The notes under the pieces: model-generated
What the model was told of the DNA's origin: nothing
What the model saw: the letters and a program-made list of their open reading frames with translations, nothing else
Database searches by the model: none
Assembly: GCF_031348265.1 (NCBI RefSeq)
Contig: NZ_CP133771.1
Location: forward strand, 1-64,000
From: Streptomyces collinus
GTDB taxonomy: Bacteria > Actinomycetota > Actinomycetes > Streptomycetales > Streptomycetaceae
Length of the DNA stretch: 64,000 nucleotides
Direction of reading: 5' to 3'
Program-made: the position numbers and the translations under genes
Shown here: positions 1 through 9,580 of the stretch, in pieces
Position numbering within the stretch: the first letter of the stretch is position 1
How the letters are laid out: each line of letters starts with the position of its first letter

Positions 1-126
1 GGCTTGCCGGCGCTGGGCCGTCGGTGCGTACACGGCGGTCAGGGCGAGTCCCCCGACGGTGAGGGAATGGGTCGCCAACAGGGTGGTGGCGAGGTGGCTG
101 TTGAGCAGGTCGAGCAGTCGGTACAT
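1..126 (-). CDS. 5' end of an unrecognised gene, cut by the left edge
   Basis: A minus-strand reading frame begins with ATG at 124-126 and stays open for 42 codons to the window edge. A perfect AAGGAGG ribosome binding site lies eight bases upstream (complement of 135-141), which is the main reason for calling it. The visible peptide starts MYRLLDLLNSHL and continues through a hydrophobic stretch (LTVGGLALTAVY), so it may be a small membrane-associated protein. It is divergent from the next gene. No family recognised. Confidence 0.6.
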   Translation of the reverse strand, partial: MYRLLDLLNSHLATTLLATHSLTVGGLALTAVYAPTAQRRQA

Positions 127-289
127 GGGCGTGGCCTCCTTGGGTGTTCCGCCGGTGCGGCGGGTCTCTTGGTGGCCTATTGGGTTCCGTCCGGCAGGTT
201 TCCGGCGATGTTCCGGATGGAGGGTGGGGAGCGTCTACGCTGGTCAGTGCCCATATGGCGGGTTTTCCGGGGCAGGGGTGGGCGGACGA
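127..289. promoter_or_regulatory. Divergent intergenic region with a strong Shine-Dalgarno
   Basis: This 163-bp gap separates two divergent genes and should hold both promoters. The minus-strand Shine-Dalgarno (complement of 135-141) is the only element I can point to. I see no convincing -10/-35 pair. Confidence 0.4.
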
Positions 290-3283
290 GTGGATACCGG
301 GGTGCTGGTGGAACAGGGCACGGCAGCGCGGGCTTTTACGGCCATGCTGAAGGACCTGTATGAGGGGGCGGGTTCGCCCCCTTTGGCGGCGGTGGTGCGT
401 CAGGGGCGACTGCAGCGGCCGTCCGTCGGACTGAGTACGTCCTCGTTGAGTGATTGGCTGGCGGGGCGGTCCGTGCCGTCGCAGGCGCGGGTGGTGCAGT
501 TCCTGGTCTCCTTCTTCGCCCAGCAGGCTCGCCAGACGGGCCGTGCGGGGGCGCCTGGGGGGTGGTTGAGGCTGTGGGAGGGCGCCGTTGAAGAGCGGCG
601 GCAGCGGCGTGGCGGCCGTCCTGCTCGCCCGGTCCCGGGAGACGGGCCCGCGCTGCGGGCGCCGGTCCGGGGCCGGTTGGTCGCCGAGCTGCGGCCTGAG
701 GAGGCGTTCAGCGAGTGGGAGGTGCACCGGCCCGTCGACGTGGCGGCCGCGGTGCCGGGGGCGTTGCCGCTGTACGTGCGGCGCGCCCACGATGAGGTGG
801 TTCGTGGGGTGGTGGAACAGGCCGTCGGCGGTGCGAGCCGGATGGTGGTGCTGGTCGGTGAGTCGTCCTCGGGCAAGACGAGGGCGTGCTGGGAGGCGGT
901 GGCCGAGCTGCCGGCCGGATGGCGGCTGTGGCATCCACTCGACCCGTCGCCAGCCCGGGCTCTGGCAAACGCGTTGCAGGAGGGCATCGCGCCGCGTACC
1001 GCGATCTGGCTCAACGAGCTGCAGCAGTACGTCGGCGAGCAGGCCGGCGCGGGCGCTGAGCAGGTTGCGGCTGGTCTGCGGGAGATGTTGCAGGACAGCA
1101 CGAACGGGCCGGTGCTCGTGCTGGGGACTGCCTGGCCGGAGTTCTGGGACACGCTGACCGCCTCACGCGTGGCGGGCAGGCCCGATTCGTATGCGCAGGC
1201 GCGGGCGTTGCTCGAGGGCAAGGCCGTGCACGTGCCGGCCGCGTTCGAGGCGCAGGAGCTGGAGGATGCGCGGACGGTGGGCGGCCACGATCCCCGGCTG
1301 GCCGACGCGCTGGCTCATACGGCGAAGGGCCGCATCACCCAGTACCTGGCAGGGGCTCCGGCCCTGCTGGAGCGCTACCGTACGGCCCCGCCCGCGGCGC
1401 GTGCGGTGATCAGTGCCGCCATGGACGCGAGCCGGCTGGGCGGCGTGACGCTGGTGGAGCGGGAATTCCTCCAGGCCGCGGCCGAGGGCTATCTCAGCGA
1501 CGATGCCTACGACGCGCTGGGCGAGGACTGGCTGGAGGACGCCCTCGCCTACACACAGCAGCCAAGCAAGGGCGTACGGGGGCTGCTCAGCCGTGTACGG
1601 GCCCGGCCGGCGGACAGCGGGCAGGACGGGTTCCGGCTGGCCGACTACATGGACCATGTCGGGCGGACGGAGCGCCGGTTCTCGGCTCCCCCGGCCTCAT
1701 TCTGGCGCGCGGCCCGCAGCCACCTGCCCGATGCTCACCTCGTGCGGGCGCTGGGACAGGCGGCGCAGGCACGCTGGCGTGATGCCGAGGCCGCCGGCCT
1801 GTATCAGCGGGCTCTGGATCTGGGTGACCTTCAGGCCGGGCAGTCTCTGGCCTGGCTGTGGCAGGAGCGTCAGCGGGCCGGCGAAGCCCGCCGTGTCCAG
1901 GAGCAGGCCGCGCTCGCCGGTGACGGCGATGTTCTGGAGGATCTGCTGATGCCGCTGCTGGAGCAGGAGGAGTATCAGCAGGCCGAGCAGCTGGTGCGGG
2001 AGGCCTCCGGCCGGGGTAACGCCACTGCCCAGCTGCATCTGGCCCGTGCCCTGATGCTGGACGGTGAGACACAGGAGGCGGGCCGCTGGTATGCCGAGGT
2101 CGCCCGGTGCAGCGATCCGGAGGTTCTGCGCGCCTACGCGGGCGACCTGCGCGAGCGAGGCGACCTGGAGGGGGCGCGGGCAGTGTTGCGGGCGGCGGGC
2201 GACCGTCGTGCGCTGGGCGAGCTGGCTGTTTTGGCGGGCGGGTCCGCGGCCGAGGCGGAGCAGGCCGCCCGGGAGGCCTTCTCCGCTGGCGAGGCCACGC
2301 CCTTGAAGGAACTCGCCGAGCAGGCTGAGGCCGACGGCCGCAGCGCGGATGCCGCCCGCCTGTACCGGCATGCGATCGCTGTCTTCGAACGCCGCCGTCG
2401 GCAGCGGGAAGCCGGAGTGGCCCTCATCGACTTCGAGATGGGCGGCCGGTCGCTTCGCGAGTACCTCGACCCGGCCGTGCTGCCCATGGCGTCCGGACAG
2501 ACGTGGGCGCTGCGCCAGCTGGTGGCTCTGCTGGACGGCACGCAGGGTGCGACGGCGGGTGACGGTGCGCTCAGGGAGGTCGCGGAGGCCGGGAACGCCT
2601 GGGGGCTGGAGCAGTTGCTGCGCCGTCTGCGCGAGCGCGGGCACACGCAGGAGGCGGAGTCGCTGCTGCAGAGTGAAGTGGCCCGGGCGAACCCGTGGGC
2701 GCTGTGGGCCTTGGCTCACAGCGCCCTGCACGACGAGCAGGTTCCCGATGCCGTGCGCCGGGTGTTGTTGGAGCGTGCAGCAGCCGCCCGGGTGAGACAG
2801 GCCGTCCGGGCGCTGGTGGAGCGGGCCGAGCAAGCCGGCCTGGCCGGTGAGGCCGACCAGTGGGCCTTGCACGCTGCGGCACGCGGCTACACCACGCCCT
2901 TGTGGGAGCTGGTCAGGGGCCGCGAGCAGGAGGGTCGGCTGGAGGCGGCGGAGCAGCTTGCCTGGCAGGCACCAGCCAGCCAGCGTTCCTGGGCGCTGCG
3001 TCGCCTGGCACAGCACCGCACAGGCGAGCAGGTGATGCCGTTGCTGTGGCGGGCCTACGACGAGGCCCTGGCATGGGCGCCGGGCTTGCTCGCCGAGCAC
3101 CTCGAAGTGGCGGGCGAGTTCACGCGGGCCGAACACTTCGCTCGGCTCGCTGCCGACGCGGGTAACCGGCAAGCGCTGGAGGACCTGGCTGCACGGCGCA
3201 AGGACGACGACCCCGGCCGGCAGTGGCAGGCGATGCTGGCGAACGGGCTGACGGCCGAGGGCACTCCTGCTGTCCCGTGGTGA
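290..3283 (+). CDS. HTH / P-loop ATPase / helical-repeat protein (STAND-like)
   Basis: A protein of about 997 residues. The first ~85 residues resemble an HTH domain (SSLSDWLAGRSVPSQARVV). A P-loop follows at about residues 190-197 (GESSSGKT), with a Walker-B-like strand near 240 (IWLNELQQYV). From about residue 470 onward the sequence is Ala/Leu/Arg-rich helical repeats of TPR/Sel1 type (AEQAAREAF, AARLYRHAI, AEQLAWQA). HTH-ATPase-repeat layouts are typical of STAND-type sensors, which are abundant in Streptomyces and often linked to phage defence or signalling; that role is inference. I chose the GTG at 290 because the frame upstream, open to 59, has the composition of non-coding DNA. GTG 302 or 308 is also possible. 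The next gene follows on the same strand after 184 bp. Confidence 0.65.
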   Translation: MDTGVLVEQGTAARAFTAMLKDLYEGAGSPPLAAVVRQGRLQRPSVGLSTSSLSDWLAGRSVPSQARVVQFLVSFFAQQARQTGRAGAPGGWLRLWEGAVEERRQRRGGRPARPVPGDGPALRAPVRGRLVAELRPEEAFSEWEVHRPVDVAAAVPGALPLYVRRAHDEVVRGVVEQAVGGASRMVVLVGESSSGKTRACWEAVAELPAGWRLWHPLDPSPARALANALQEGIAPRTAIWLNELQQYVGEQAGAGAEQVAAGLREMLQDSTNGPVLVLGTAWPEFWDTLTASRVAGRPDSYAQARALLEGKAVHVPAAFEAQELEDARTVGGHDPRLADALAHTAKGRITQYLAGAPALLERYRTAPPAARAVISAAMDASRLGGVTLVEREFLQAAAEGYLSDDAYDALGEDWLEDALAYTQQPSKGVRGLLSRVRARPADSGQDGFRLADYMDHVGRTERRFSAPPASFWRAARSHLPDAHLVRALGQAAQARWRDAEAAGLYQRALDLGDLQAGQSLAWLWQERQRAGEARRVQEQAALAGDGDVLEDLLMPLLEQEEYQQAEQLVREASGRGNATAQLHLARALMLDGETQEAGRWYAEVARCSDPEVLRAYAGDLRERGDLEGARAVLRAAGDRRALGELAVLAGGSAAEAEQAAREAFSAGEATPLKELAEQAEADGRSADAARLYRHAIAVFERRRRQREAGVALIDFEMGGRSLREYLDPAVLPMASGQTWALRQLVALLDGTQGATAGDGALREVAEAGNAWGLEQLLRRLRERGHTQEAESLLQSEVARANPWALWALAHSALHDEQVPDAVRRVLLERAAAARVRQAVRALVERAEQAGLAGEADQWALHAAARGYTTPLWELVRGREQEGRLEAAEQLAWQAPASQRSWALRRLAQHRTGEQVMPLLWRAYDEALAWAPGLLAEHLEVAGEFTRAEHFARLAADAGNRQALEDLAARRKDDDPGRQWQAMLANGLTAEGTPAVPW

Positions 3284-3467
3284 CCTTTCGGGGCGTGCCG
3301 CCTCCTGGCTCAGCTCCAAGACGGGGCGACATCCCATCGGCATCCCGCCGGCCTGATCGCGCTCCCTGTGGATACGGGCGCGGCCACAGAGTCCGCCGCC
3401 GTCCTTCTATTGGCATGGGCTTCTGGCGGCGAAAACCCGCGTGTAGCCGAGCAGAGCCCCTGGGACC

Positions 3468-4703
3468 ATGCACAGCATGGAGTTCATGGACTTATCGGGC
3501 CTGTACGTCGGTGACGTCCGCGTCTGCAGCTTCCACGAGGGCATCGGCGACCGTGTTCTCTCCGCGTTCACCAATAACATGGATGCGTACAGGGAGTTGA
3601 GCGCCAAGGAGGCCGCGTCGTTCGGCCACCGGCTTCCGCAAGGGCTGCCGATGAGAGACCTTGTCGGCGCGGGGCCCTTGATCGCCGATCGGCTCGATGC
3701 CATGGGCATCACCGAGCCCGTGGCGATGGCATTCATGGACAGCCTGCTGAAGCCGTTGGAGACCTACCACGACTTGAACTGCCCCGCTTGCCAATCGGAC
3801 GGTGACGGATCGCGCGTATGCACGCGGGACTACACCCTGGCAGCGTGGGTGCAGGACATCCAGGACGCCGTCGGCGGCGCGGGCCAACTTTCCGAAGCCG
3901 CTTACCGGCTCATGAGCCATGCGGTGGAGGAGGAACACGTGCTCCTCCGGGCCGTTTTGAGTGTTGTCCCCGCAGCGACGGTCCGCTTGGCGCTGGGCAC
4001 GGCGGAAGGCTGGCAGACCTTCGCTGGCGCCTCCGCTGCCGTTGATCAGCTGCGTCTTGAGGCTTCGCAGTGCACTCCCCTGGTGGTGCTGACCGAGGGC
4101 CGTTCCGATGTGGCCATCCTGGAGCCGGGCTTCGCCTTGCTGTATCCGCATCTGAAGGATCTGGTGCGATTCATGGACTTCGCATACCGGCCCGCCGGCG
4201 GGGCTGGACCCCTGGCGTCCACCCTCCGGACCTTTGCCGCTGCGGGTATCGCCAACCGGGTCGTCGGGCTCTTCGACAACGACACGGCGGGCTGCGATGC
4301 GCTGCGCGCCCTGCGGCCCGACACGCTACCGGCCAACCTCCGAGCCCTGCGCTACCCCGATCTTGAGCTGGCCCGCCGCTACCCCACGATCGGCCCGCCT
4401 ACGTGCGACGCTCCTGAAGGACGCCAGGAACACGCCGACATCAACGGCGCCGCCTGTTCGATCGAGCTCTACCTGGGCCGCGACCTGCTCGTGCGGGAAG
4501 ATGGCTCACTGCCGCCGGTGCAGTGGCGCTCCTTCGTTCCCGGCATGAACCGTTACCAGGGCGAGATCACCAATAAGGCTGCGCTGCAGCAGGCCTTCCA
4601 GACCAAGGTGCGCACAGCAACCGACTCCCCGTCCGCGATGGCGACGCAGGACTGGTCGGGGCTACAGGCCATTTGTGACACAGTACTGACAGCTTTTCAC
4701 TAA
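3468..4703 (+). CDS. HEPN/Toprim-type nuclease-like protein
   Basis: A protein of up to 411 residues. A Toprim-like core is visible in the C-terminal half: VVLTEGRSDVAIL near residues 205-217 supplies the acidic Glu, and GLFDNDTAG near 267-275 supplies the DxD. Toprim domains bind metal and cleave or nick nucleic acid. The N-terminal half resembles the domain that precedes Toprim in HEPN/Toprim-associated proteins, a group inferred from genome context to act in defence. Two cysteines at about 105-108 (NCPACQSD) could bind metal. Start choice is uncertain: ATG 3468, 3477 and 3486 are all in frame and none has a strong ribosome binding site. It converges on the Wadjet operon. Confidence 0.65.
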   Translation: MHSMEFMDLSGLYVGDVRVCSFHEGIGDRVLSAFTNNMDAYRELSAKEAASFGHRLPQGLPMRDLVGAGPLIADRLDAMGITEPVAMAFMDSLLKPLETYHDLNCPACQSDGDGSRVCTRDYTLAAWVQDIQDAVGGAGQLSEAAYRLMSHAVEEEHVLLRAVLSVVPAATVRLALGTAEGWQTFAGASAAVDQLRLEASQCTPLVVLTEGRSDVAILEPGFALLYPHLKDLVRFMDFAYRPAGGAGPLASTLRTFAAAGIANRVVGLFDNDTAGCDALRALRPDTLPANLRALRYPDLELARRYPTIGPPTCDAPEGRQEHADINGAACSIELYLGRDLLVREDGSLPPVQWRSFVPGMNRYQGEITNKAALQQAFQTKVRTATDSPSAMATQDWSGLQAICDTVLTAFH

Positions 4704-4958
4704 CCTGCACACCGACCGCTTTGACGGCATGGTCCACAGATGTACCTGCGGGACTTCGCGGACCTCGACGTGCGGACGCAGGTGCCGGCGAGGTCCTGGC
4801 GGAAGGCTGGCGGCGTGCTCGTCGGGCTGGCCCGCTCTGTAGAGGCTGAAGCCACGGCCGGGGAAGGTGAGTGCGTCGACCCAGGCATCGCGCAGGCCGA
4901 AGTGGACGTCTTTGACCTGCGCGGCGAGATCATGCAGGTCGGGGGTGCTGGTGGGTCG
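4662..4958 (-). pseudogene. Coding-like remnant in frame with the end of jetD
   Basis: Directly after the jetD TAA (4959-4961), the same frame stays open for about 98 codons to a TAG at 4662-4664. Its first two thirds have strongly coding-like codon use and read as protein (VHFGLRDAWVDALTFPGRGF, then LRPHVEVREVPQVHL). No ATG, GTG or TTG occurs before the last 25 codons, so it cannot be an independent gene as it stands. It is either the tail of a deleted gene or a former C-terminal extension of jetD. It overlaps the 3' end of the HEPN/Toprim gene. Family not recognised. Confidence 0.35.
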
Positions 4959-6161
4959 TTAGGGTTCGGGGAGGTGGGTGCTGTTGCTGTCCGCCCACGG
5001 CCCGGCGTGGGCTACTGCGCTGATGGGGATGCGTTCTTGCTCCAGGCGCAAATGCGGCTGGTAGGTGCCCCGGCGCAAGTCTTGTTCCAGTTGGGCTTCT
5101 GCCGAAGTGAGGTGTGCGGGTGGTTCGGTGGTCTGGTTTTTCTCTTCGCCCCAGTGCGCTCGGTGGGCAAGGAGAGTGTGGCGGTCCATGAGGAGGGATC
5201 GGGTGTGCGGGAAATGGCTGCGTACCCGGCTCAGGATGGCGAAGCCGTGGGTGTCGATGTCGCCCCAGTACCAGAGATCGATGTCGGCGAGCCAGGGCAG
5301 GTGGCGTAGGAGCGAGGCGGCGTAGCCGGAGCCCAGGAGGGCAGTGGTGCCGGGTGTGGGGGGCAGGGAGAGGTAGGTGATCTCGTTTTCGAGGACGATG
5401 ACGGTATGGGTGCCTGGTGGTGCTGCGGTGAGTTCGCTGGTTCGGACGGTGAGTTCGCTGTAGGGGCCCGGTGGGTTGTCGAGGTGGCGCAGGCGTACGT
5501 AGGCGGGCTTGCTGAGCAGGCCGTAGCGGGCGGCGAGGTCGTTCCTTGGGGCTTCGTGGTGGATGCGGTCGGCGGGGAGGCTGTGGTCGAGGAGTTCGCC
5601 GAGGATTCCTTGGTGGGCCTCGATGAATTTGGTGTCGACGTCGGGGACGTCGATCTGCCGTAGATATACCGGGGCTGCGATGTGGTTGCGGAACCACGCG
5701 ACGGTGTCGATGAGGCGCTGCCAGTGGGGGGCTGCTTTGAGGACCTTCATGGGGTGGGCGGCCATCCACTCGGTGAGGGCTGGGTCCGTGGTGGCTGTGG
5801 TGGCGTGGAGGGAGTGGAAAAGGTCGGCTTCGGCGGTCGTCTGCAGCAGGGTGACGAGTTGGTGCAGGGTGTCCACCCAGATCCGGATGGGGATCGTGTT
5901 CGTCGGCGTGTTGTGGTGTCCGCCGATGGTTTTGGTCTGGATCCGCATGTGGGGGTGGTGGTGTGCTGCCCAGGACTGTGCCCATTCAAGGGCTTTGCTG
6001 TAGTGGCGGTTGACGTCGGTGGAGGTGGGGCCTTTGAGAGGGACGGAGATGGGCTCGAAGGGATGCCCCTGTGCGGCTGCGGCCAGGTAGCGGCCGCTGT
6101 TCCATTTTCGGCGCAGGCTTTCGATGACGTCTTCGGGGCTGGTCCACTGGCGTGTGGTCAT
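4959..6161 (-). CDS. jetD: Wadjet system nuclease JetD (DUF3322/DUF2220)
   Basis: A 400-residue protein, normal for JetD. The N-terminal ~190 residues have DUF3322 character (TSPEDVIESLRRKWNSGRYL). The C-terminal half carries the DUF2220 Toprim-like core: VIVLENEITYLSLP near residue 255 and WYWGDIDTHGFAIL near 295-308, whose Glu and DxD would coordinate metal. In the Wadjet family JetD is the nuclease that cuts closed circular DNA after the SMC complex has extruded it. The start overlaps the jetC stop by 4 bp, so the two are translationally coupled and jetD is last in the jetA-B-C-D order. A coding-like remnant continues in frame after its stop codon. Confidence 0.9.
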   Translation of the reverse strand: MTTRQWTSPEDVIESLRRKWNSGRYLAAAAQGHPFEPISVPLKGPTSTDVNRHYSKALEWAQSWAAHHHPHMRIQTKTIGGHHNTPTNTIPIRIWVDTLHQLVTLLQTTAEADLFHSLHATTATTDPALTEWMAAHPMKVLKAAPHWQRLIDTVAWFRNHIAAPVYLRQIDVPDVDTKFIEAHQGILGELLDHSLPADRIHHEAPRNDLAARYGLLSKPAYVRLRHLDNPPGPYSELTVRTSELTAAPPGTHTVIVLENEITYLSLPPTPGTTALLGSGYAASLLRHLPWLADIDLWYWGDIDTHGFAILSRVRSHFPHTRSLLMDRHTLLAHRAHWGEEKNQTTEPPAHLTSAEAQLEQDLRRGTYQPHLRLEQERIPISAVAHAGPWADSNSTHLPEP

Positions 6162-9100
6162 GGCTGAGACCCAGGTCGGGAGGCCGGCATCTGGGCTGCC
6201 TTCATGCGGGCAGCCCGGAATTCTTCGATGGTGAGCGTATTCAGGCGGGATCGGACTGTGTCGGGGCGGTCCACGTAGCCGACTCGTGTGACGTGCGGCT
6301 CGATGACGTGCAGTTTCTGTAGCGGGGTGACCACGAGCAGCTGAAGGCCCAAGCGCTGGAACAGATCGAGTGCGAAGTGCGCGGAGGGGTCGTCGCCCCG
6401 TCCGAAGGCTTCGTCGATCACGACGAAGCGGAAGGTCTTGCTGTTGCCCGAGTCGATGCGGAACTGGTAGGCGAGGGAGGCGGCGAGGATGGTGTAGGCG
6501 AGTTTTTCTTTCTGTCCGCCTGACTTGCCGCCGGAATCGGAGTGGACCTCGTGTTCGGTGTCGTCCGCGCGGTTCACTTCGCTGGCGTTGAAGATGAACC
6601 AGCGGCGGACATCAGTGACGCGAGCGGTCCAGTCGGCGTCGTGGCGGGTGTGCTCGGGGCGTCCTTTGAAGCGGTCGAGGAGTTGTTTGACCTGGAGGAA
6701 TTTCTCCTCGGTGTAGGTGTCGTCGGGATCGGTGGCCAGGGCGTCGCTGGTGCAGGTGCGCAAGTCCCGGCGGAAGTCGCGGATCTCGACGCTTGGGGTG
6801 GGCGCGGCGTTGAGGCGGATGTAGCGGCCGGGGTTGTAGTTGATGGCGGCTAGCGAGGCGTTGATGACCTCGATGCGCTCGCGGATCTGCTGCTCTTGGG
6901 CGCTGAGGTGAGCTTGGAAGGAGGCGATGTCGCGGATGACGTTGGTGCGCAGGTACTGCAGGAACTGGGTCTCGAAGCGGGGGAGGTCGTCGTCGGTGAG
7001 ACGGTTGTGCAGTTGCCGGTAGCCGTCCGCTGCTTCGATGCTGCTGTCGAGGTCGGTGGTGAACTGACGGTAGGTGTCCCGGAAGGTCGCCATCTTCGAG
7101 GCTGTCTGTGAGGCGGCGCGCCGGTATGTCTCAGTGCGGCTTTCGCGGGTGTGCAGAAGCTGCTGTGCGGCAAGGGTCTCCGCGGCGTCCAACTGCTCCA
7201 GAAGGTGCTGCACGCTGTCAGTGGGGCCGGGCAGGAACGCAGTGAGTGCGTCACGGTGTTCTGTCACGTCGGTGAGATCGGCACGCTGGAGGAGTGCGGT
7301 GGTCTTGTCCAGCTGGGCGGCTACGCGCTTGTGTTCGTTGCGGAGACTGCCGAGGTGTTCCTGGCTGGTGTCGAAGTCCTTGGTGCCGTGTTTGATTCCT
7401 TCTTCGGCCTCCTGCAGCTCGGTGGTGAGCTTGTCCAGGCCGGCCTCGGTCTCCAGGGTCCGCTTGCGCTGTTGCAGTTCTTCGAGTTCGAGGACAGCCG
7501 CCTGCCAGTCGATCTCGTGGTGGTTCTCGACATTCGCGAGGAGGGCGAGAGCATCACGGATGCCGGACCTGGAGCTCTCTTGCTGCTTGAGAGCGCGGGT
7601 GCGTGCGGTGATCTCGGCGCTCTCCTGGGTGAGGCGCTGTGCTTCCTCGAGGAGGGCTGTCAGCTTGGCCTGGTTCGTCCAGCCGAGGACCCAGGAACGG
7701 CGGTCGTCGACCCGGGAGGTGTCGTCCTTCTCGTGGCGGCCGCCTCCGTTCTTGATCAGGCCCTGCTTGGTGACGGCCGGGCGGGTGGAGCGGGTGAAGG
7801 TGTCGAGGTCGCCCGCGCAGTGGTAGTCGGCCCGGGAGCGCAGCTGGGTGGCGAGCCAGTCGTGGGCCCAGCTGTCCTGGTTGAGTTCCAGTTTGCCTGT
7901 CAAGAAGCTGGGGTCCGTGGGCAGTTCTGTCGGCCGGATATGTGCGGGCACGCGGTAGTACACGAGTCGCAGTCCCAGGTGGCGGCCGTTCACCCAGTGC
8001 GAGACGTTCGCGTAGTGGGCTTCGGGGACCAGAAGAGACAGGGCAAAGCTGCGCAGGACGCGTTCGGCGGCTCCGGCCCACTCCGTTTCGCTGTCCCGGA
8101 CCTGGATGAGTTCACCGGCGAAGGGGAGTTCTTCCACAGCCACGCCGGCAGCGGCGGCCAGGTCCCGGCGCAGGTCCAGCAGGCGGGCCGGGATGCTGGA
8201 GCGCTGGCTGTGCAGGCTGGTGATCTCCCGCCGGATCGCTTCGGTCGCCGTGGTGTTGGCGTGGCGGGCTACGGCGAGCTCATCGAGTTCCTGGCGGGCT
8301 TGCTGTTCGTGCTGGGTGGCCTGTTCGCGGGCGCGGCTGATCTGAGTGGTGCGTTCGTGGAACGATGCCGGGTCGTTGACCGGTGGGAGTCCGGCCCGCT
8401 CGAGCCAGCTTTGGTGCTCGCCCGACCGTTTGCGGCGGCGGTCCCGCTCGCGGCCGAGCTCGTCGATCCTGGCCCTCAGTTCCACCAGCCGTTCGCCTCC
8501 GGCGCCGTCGATACGGCGCCTGAGCCCCTCCGCGGCCAATCGCAGTCCGTCCAGGTGCTGGGCGCGCTTGTGCTGTTCTTCGGTGAGCTGCCGGATGCGG
8601 GTGTGGAGGTCCACGCCGAGCTGCGTCAGGGCGTCTTCGCGGCGCTGGGCGAAGAAGAGGGGCACGGCGTTGCGGCGCCGGGTCAGGAGCGTGATCTGTG
8701 CCTGGATGGCATCGCAGCGGTCACACGCCTCCACGAGGGGCGTCAGGTGCTCGATCATCTGACGGGCCCGCACGACCTCGGCGTGGCTGGCGGTCAGCGC
8801 GTCGAAGTGCGCGACGATCTTGTCGACAGCCGCCTGGGCGTCGAAGGGTTCGAGCATGCGTTCACGGACGAAGTCGTCGAGGCTTCCGACTGCCTTCATC
8901 GACACGGTCTGGTGGAACAGGTCAAGGGCCTGCTCGCTGGGGATGCCGAGGCTGCGGCGCAGCGCCTTCCCGTACGCGGGGTAGCTGGTGTAGAGGGCGG
9001 CGCCGGTCTGTTTCAGGCGGCGGCGCAGGTCGGTGATGCTGGTGCCGAAGCGTGTGAAGTCGGCTTCGATGGAAAGGGGACGATCGGCGGTCAGAAAGAA

Positions 9101-9580
9101 GCGGTCCGGCTGGCTGATGTTGGCGTCGGGTACCCAGAAGACCTGGGCGAGGGTGACGTACGTGCCGAGGGTGTAGTTGGTGAAGACACCGAGGATCACG
9201 CTGTAGCTGGTGGCGTCCCGCAGTGCCACCGGGCGGGTGCTGTCGGTGGCTTCGACTCGCTCGTTCTTGTGGTAGCCCAGGACGTAGGAGCGCAGGTCGC
9301 GCTCTTTGGCCTCGGCTCCGGCGGCCTTGTTGTAGGCGATCTTGTGGGCGGGGAGCAGCAGGGTGGTCATGGCGTCGACCAGGGTGGATTTTCCCGATCC
9401 GGCGGCGCCGGTCAGCAGGGCGCTGGCGCCGTCGGTGTTGAAGGACCAGACGGTGCGGTGGAAGGTGCCCCAGTTCAGCACTTCGATCCGCGTGAGTCTG
9501 AAGCCGGGGCCGACGGCGGGAGCGTCGTCGGCGGGGGTGTACTCCTGGGGAAGGGGCACCGCGGCGGTGGTCAGGCTCAT
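6158..9580 (-). CDS. jetC: Wadjet SMC/MukB-like ATPase JetC
   Basis: A 1140-residue SMC-like ATPase. Walker A is GAAGSGKST at residues 58-66, after the N-terminal strand RIEVLNWGTFH typical of JetC. Two long coiled-coil arms rich in Glu, Gln, Arg and Leu fill the middle (about 270-480 and 640-850) around a hinge-like region. Near the C terminus are the signature SGGQKEKLAYTIL (about 1015) and Walker B FVVIDEAFGRGDD (about 1047). In Wadjet, JetC dimerises, extrudes DNA loops and presents small circles to JetD. The gene overlaps jetB and jetD by 4 bp each. A long open frame on the opposite strand (7151-9616) is a composition shadow. Confidence 0.92.
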   Translation of the reverse strand: MSLTTAAVPLPQEYTPADDAPAVGPGFRLTRIEVLNWGTFHRTVWSFNTDGASALLTGAAGSGKSTLVDAMTTLLLPAHKIAYNKAAGAEAKERDLRSYVLGYHKNERVEATDSTRPVALRDATSYSVILGVFTNYTLGTYVTLAQVFWVPDANISQPDRFFLTADRPLSIEADFTRFGTSITDLRRRLKQTGAALYTSYPAYGKALRRSLGIPSEQALDLFHQTVSMKAVGSLDDFVRERMLEPFDAQAAVDKIVAHFDALTASHAEVVRARQMIEHLTPLVEACDRCDAIQAQITLLTRRRNAVPLFFAQRREDALTQLGVDLHTRIRQLTEEQHKRAQHLDGLRLAAEGLRRRIDGAGGERLVELRARIDELGRERDRRRKRSGEHQSWLERAGLPPVNDPASFHERTTQISRAREQATQHEQQARQELDELAVARHANTTATEAIRREITSLHSQRSSIPARLLDLRRDLAAAAGVAVEELPFAGELIQVRDSETEWAGAAERVLRSFALSLLVPEAHYANVSHWVNGRHLGLRLVYYRVPAHIRPTELPTDPSFLTGKLELNQDSWAHDWLATQLRSRADYHCAGDLDTFTRSTRPAVTKQGLIKNGGGRHEKDDTSRVDDRRSWVLGWTNQAKLTALLEEAQRLTQESAEITARTRALKQQESSRSGIRDALALLANVENHHEIDWQAAVLELEELQQRKRTLETEAGLDKLTTELQEAEEGIKHGTKDFDTSQEHLGSLRNEHKRVAAQLDKTTALLQRADLTDVTEHRDALTAFLPGPTDSVQHLLEQLDAAETLAAQQLLHTRESRTETYRRAASQTASKMATFRDTYRQFTTDLDSSIEAADGYRQLHNRLTDDDLPRFETQFLQYLRTNVIRDIASFQAHLSAQEQQIRERIEVINASLAAINYNPGRYIRLNAAPTPSVEIRDFRRDLRTCTSDALATDPDDTYTEEKFLQVKQLLDRFKGRPEHTRHDADWTARVTDVRRWFIFNASEVNRADDTEHEVHSDSGGKSGGQKEKLAYTILAASLAYQFRIDSGNSKTFRFVVIDEAFGRGDDPSAHFALDLFQRLGLQLLVVTPLQKLHVIEPHVTRVGYVDRPDTVRSRLNTLTIEEFRAARMKAAQMPASRPGSQP

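Noticed and set aside
1697..3343. 548-codon minus-strand frame opposite the HTH-ATPase-repeat gene
   Set aside because: No Shine-Dalgarno and no domain; the plus strand carries the P-loop and coherent helical repeats.
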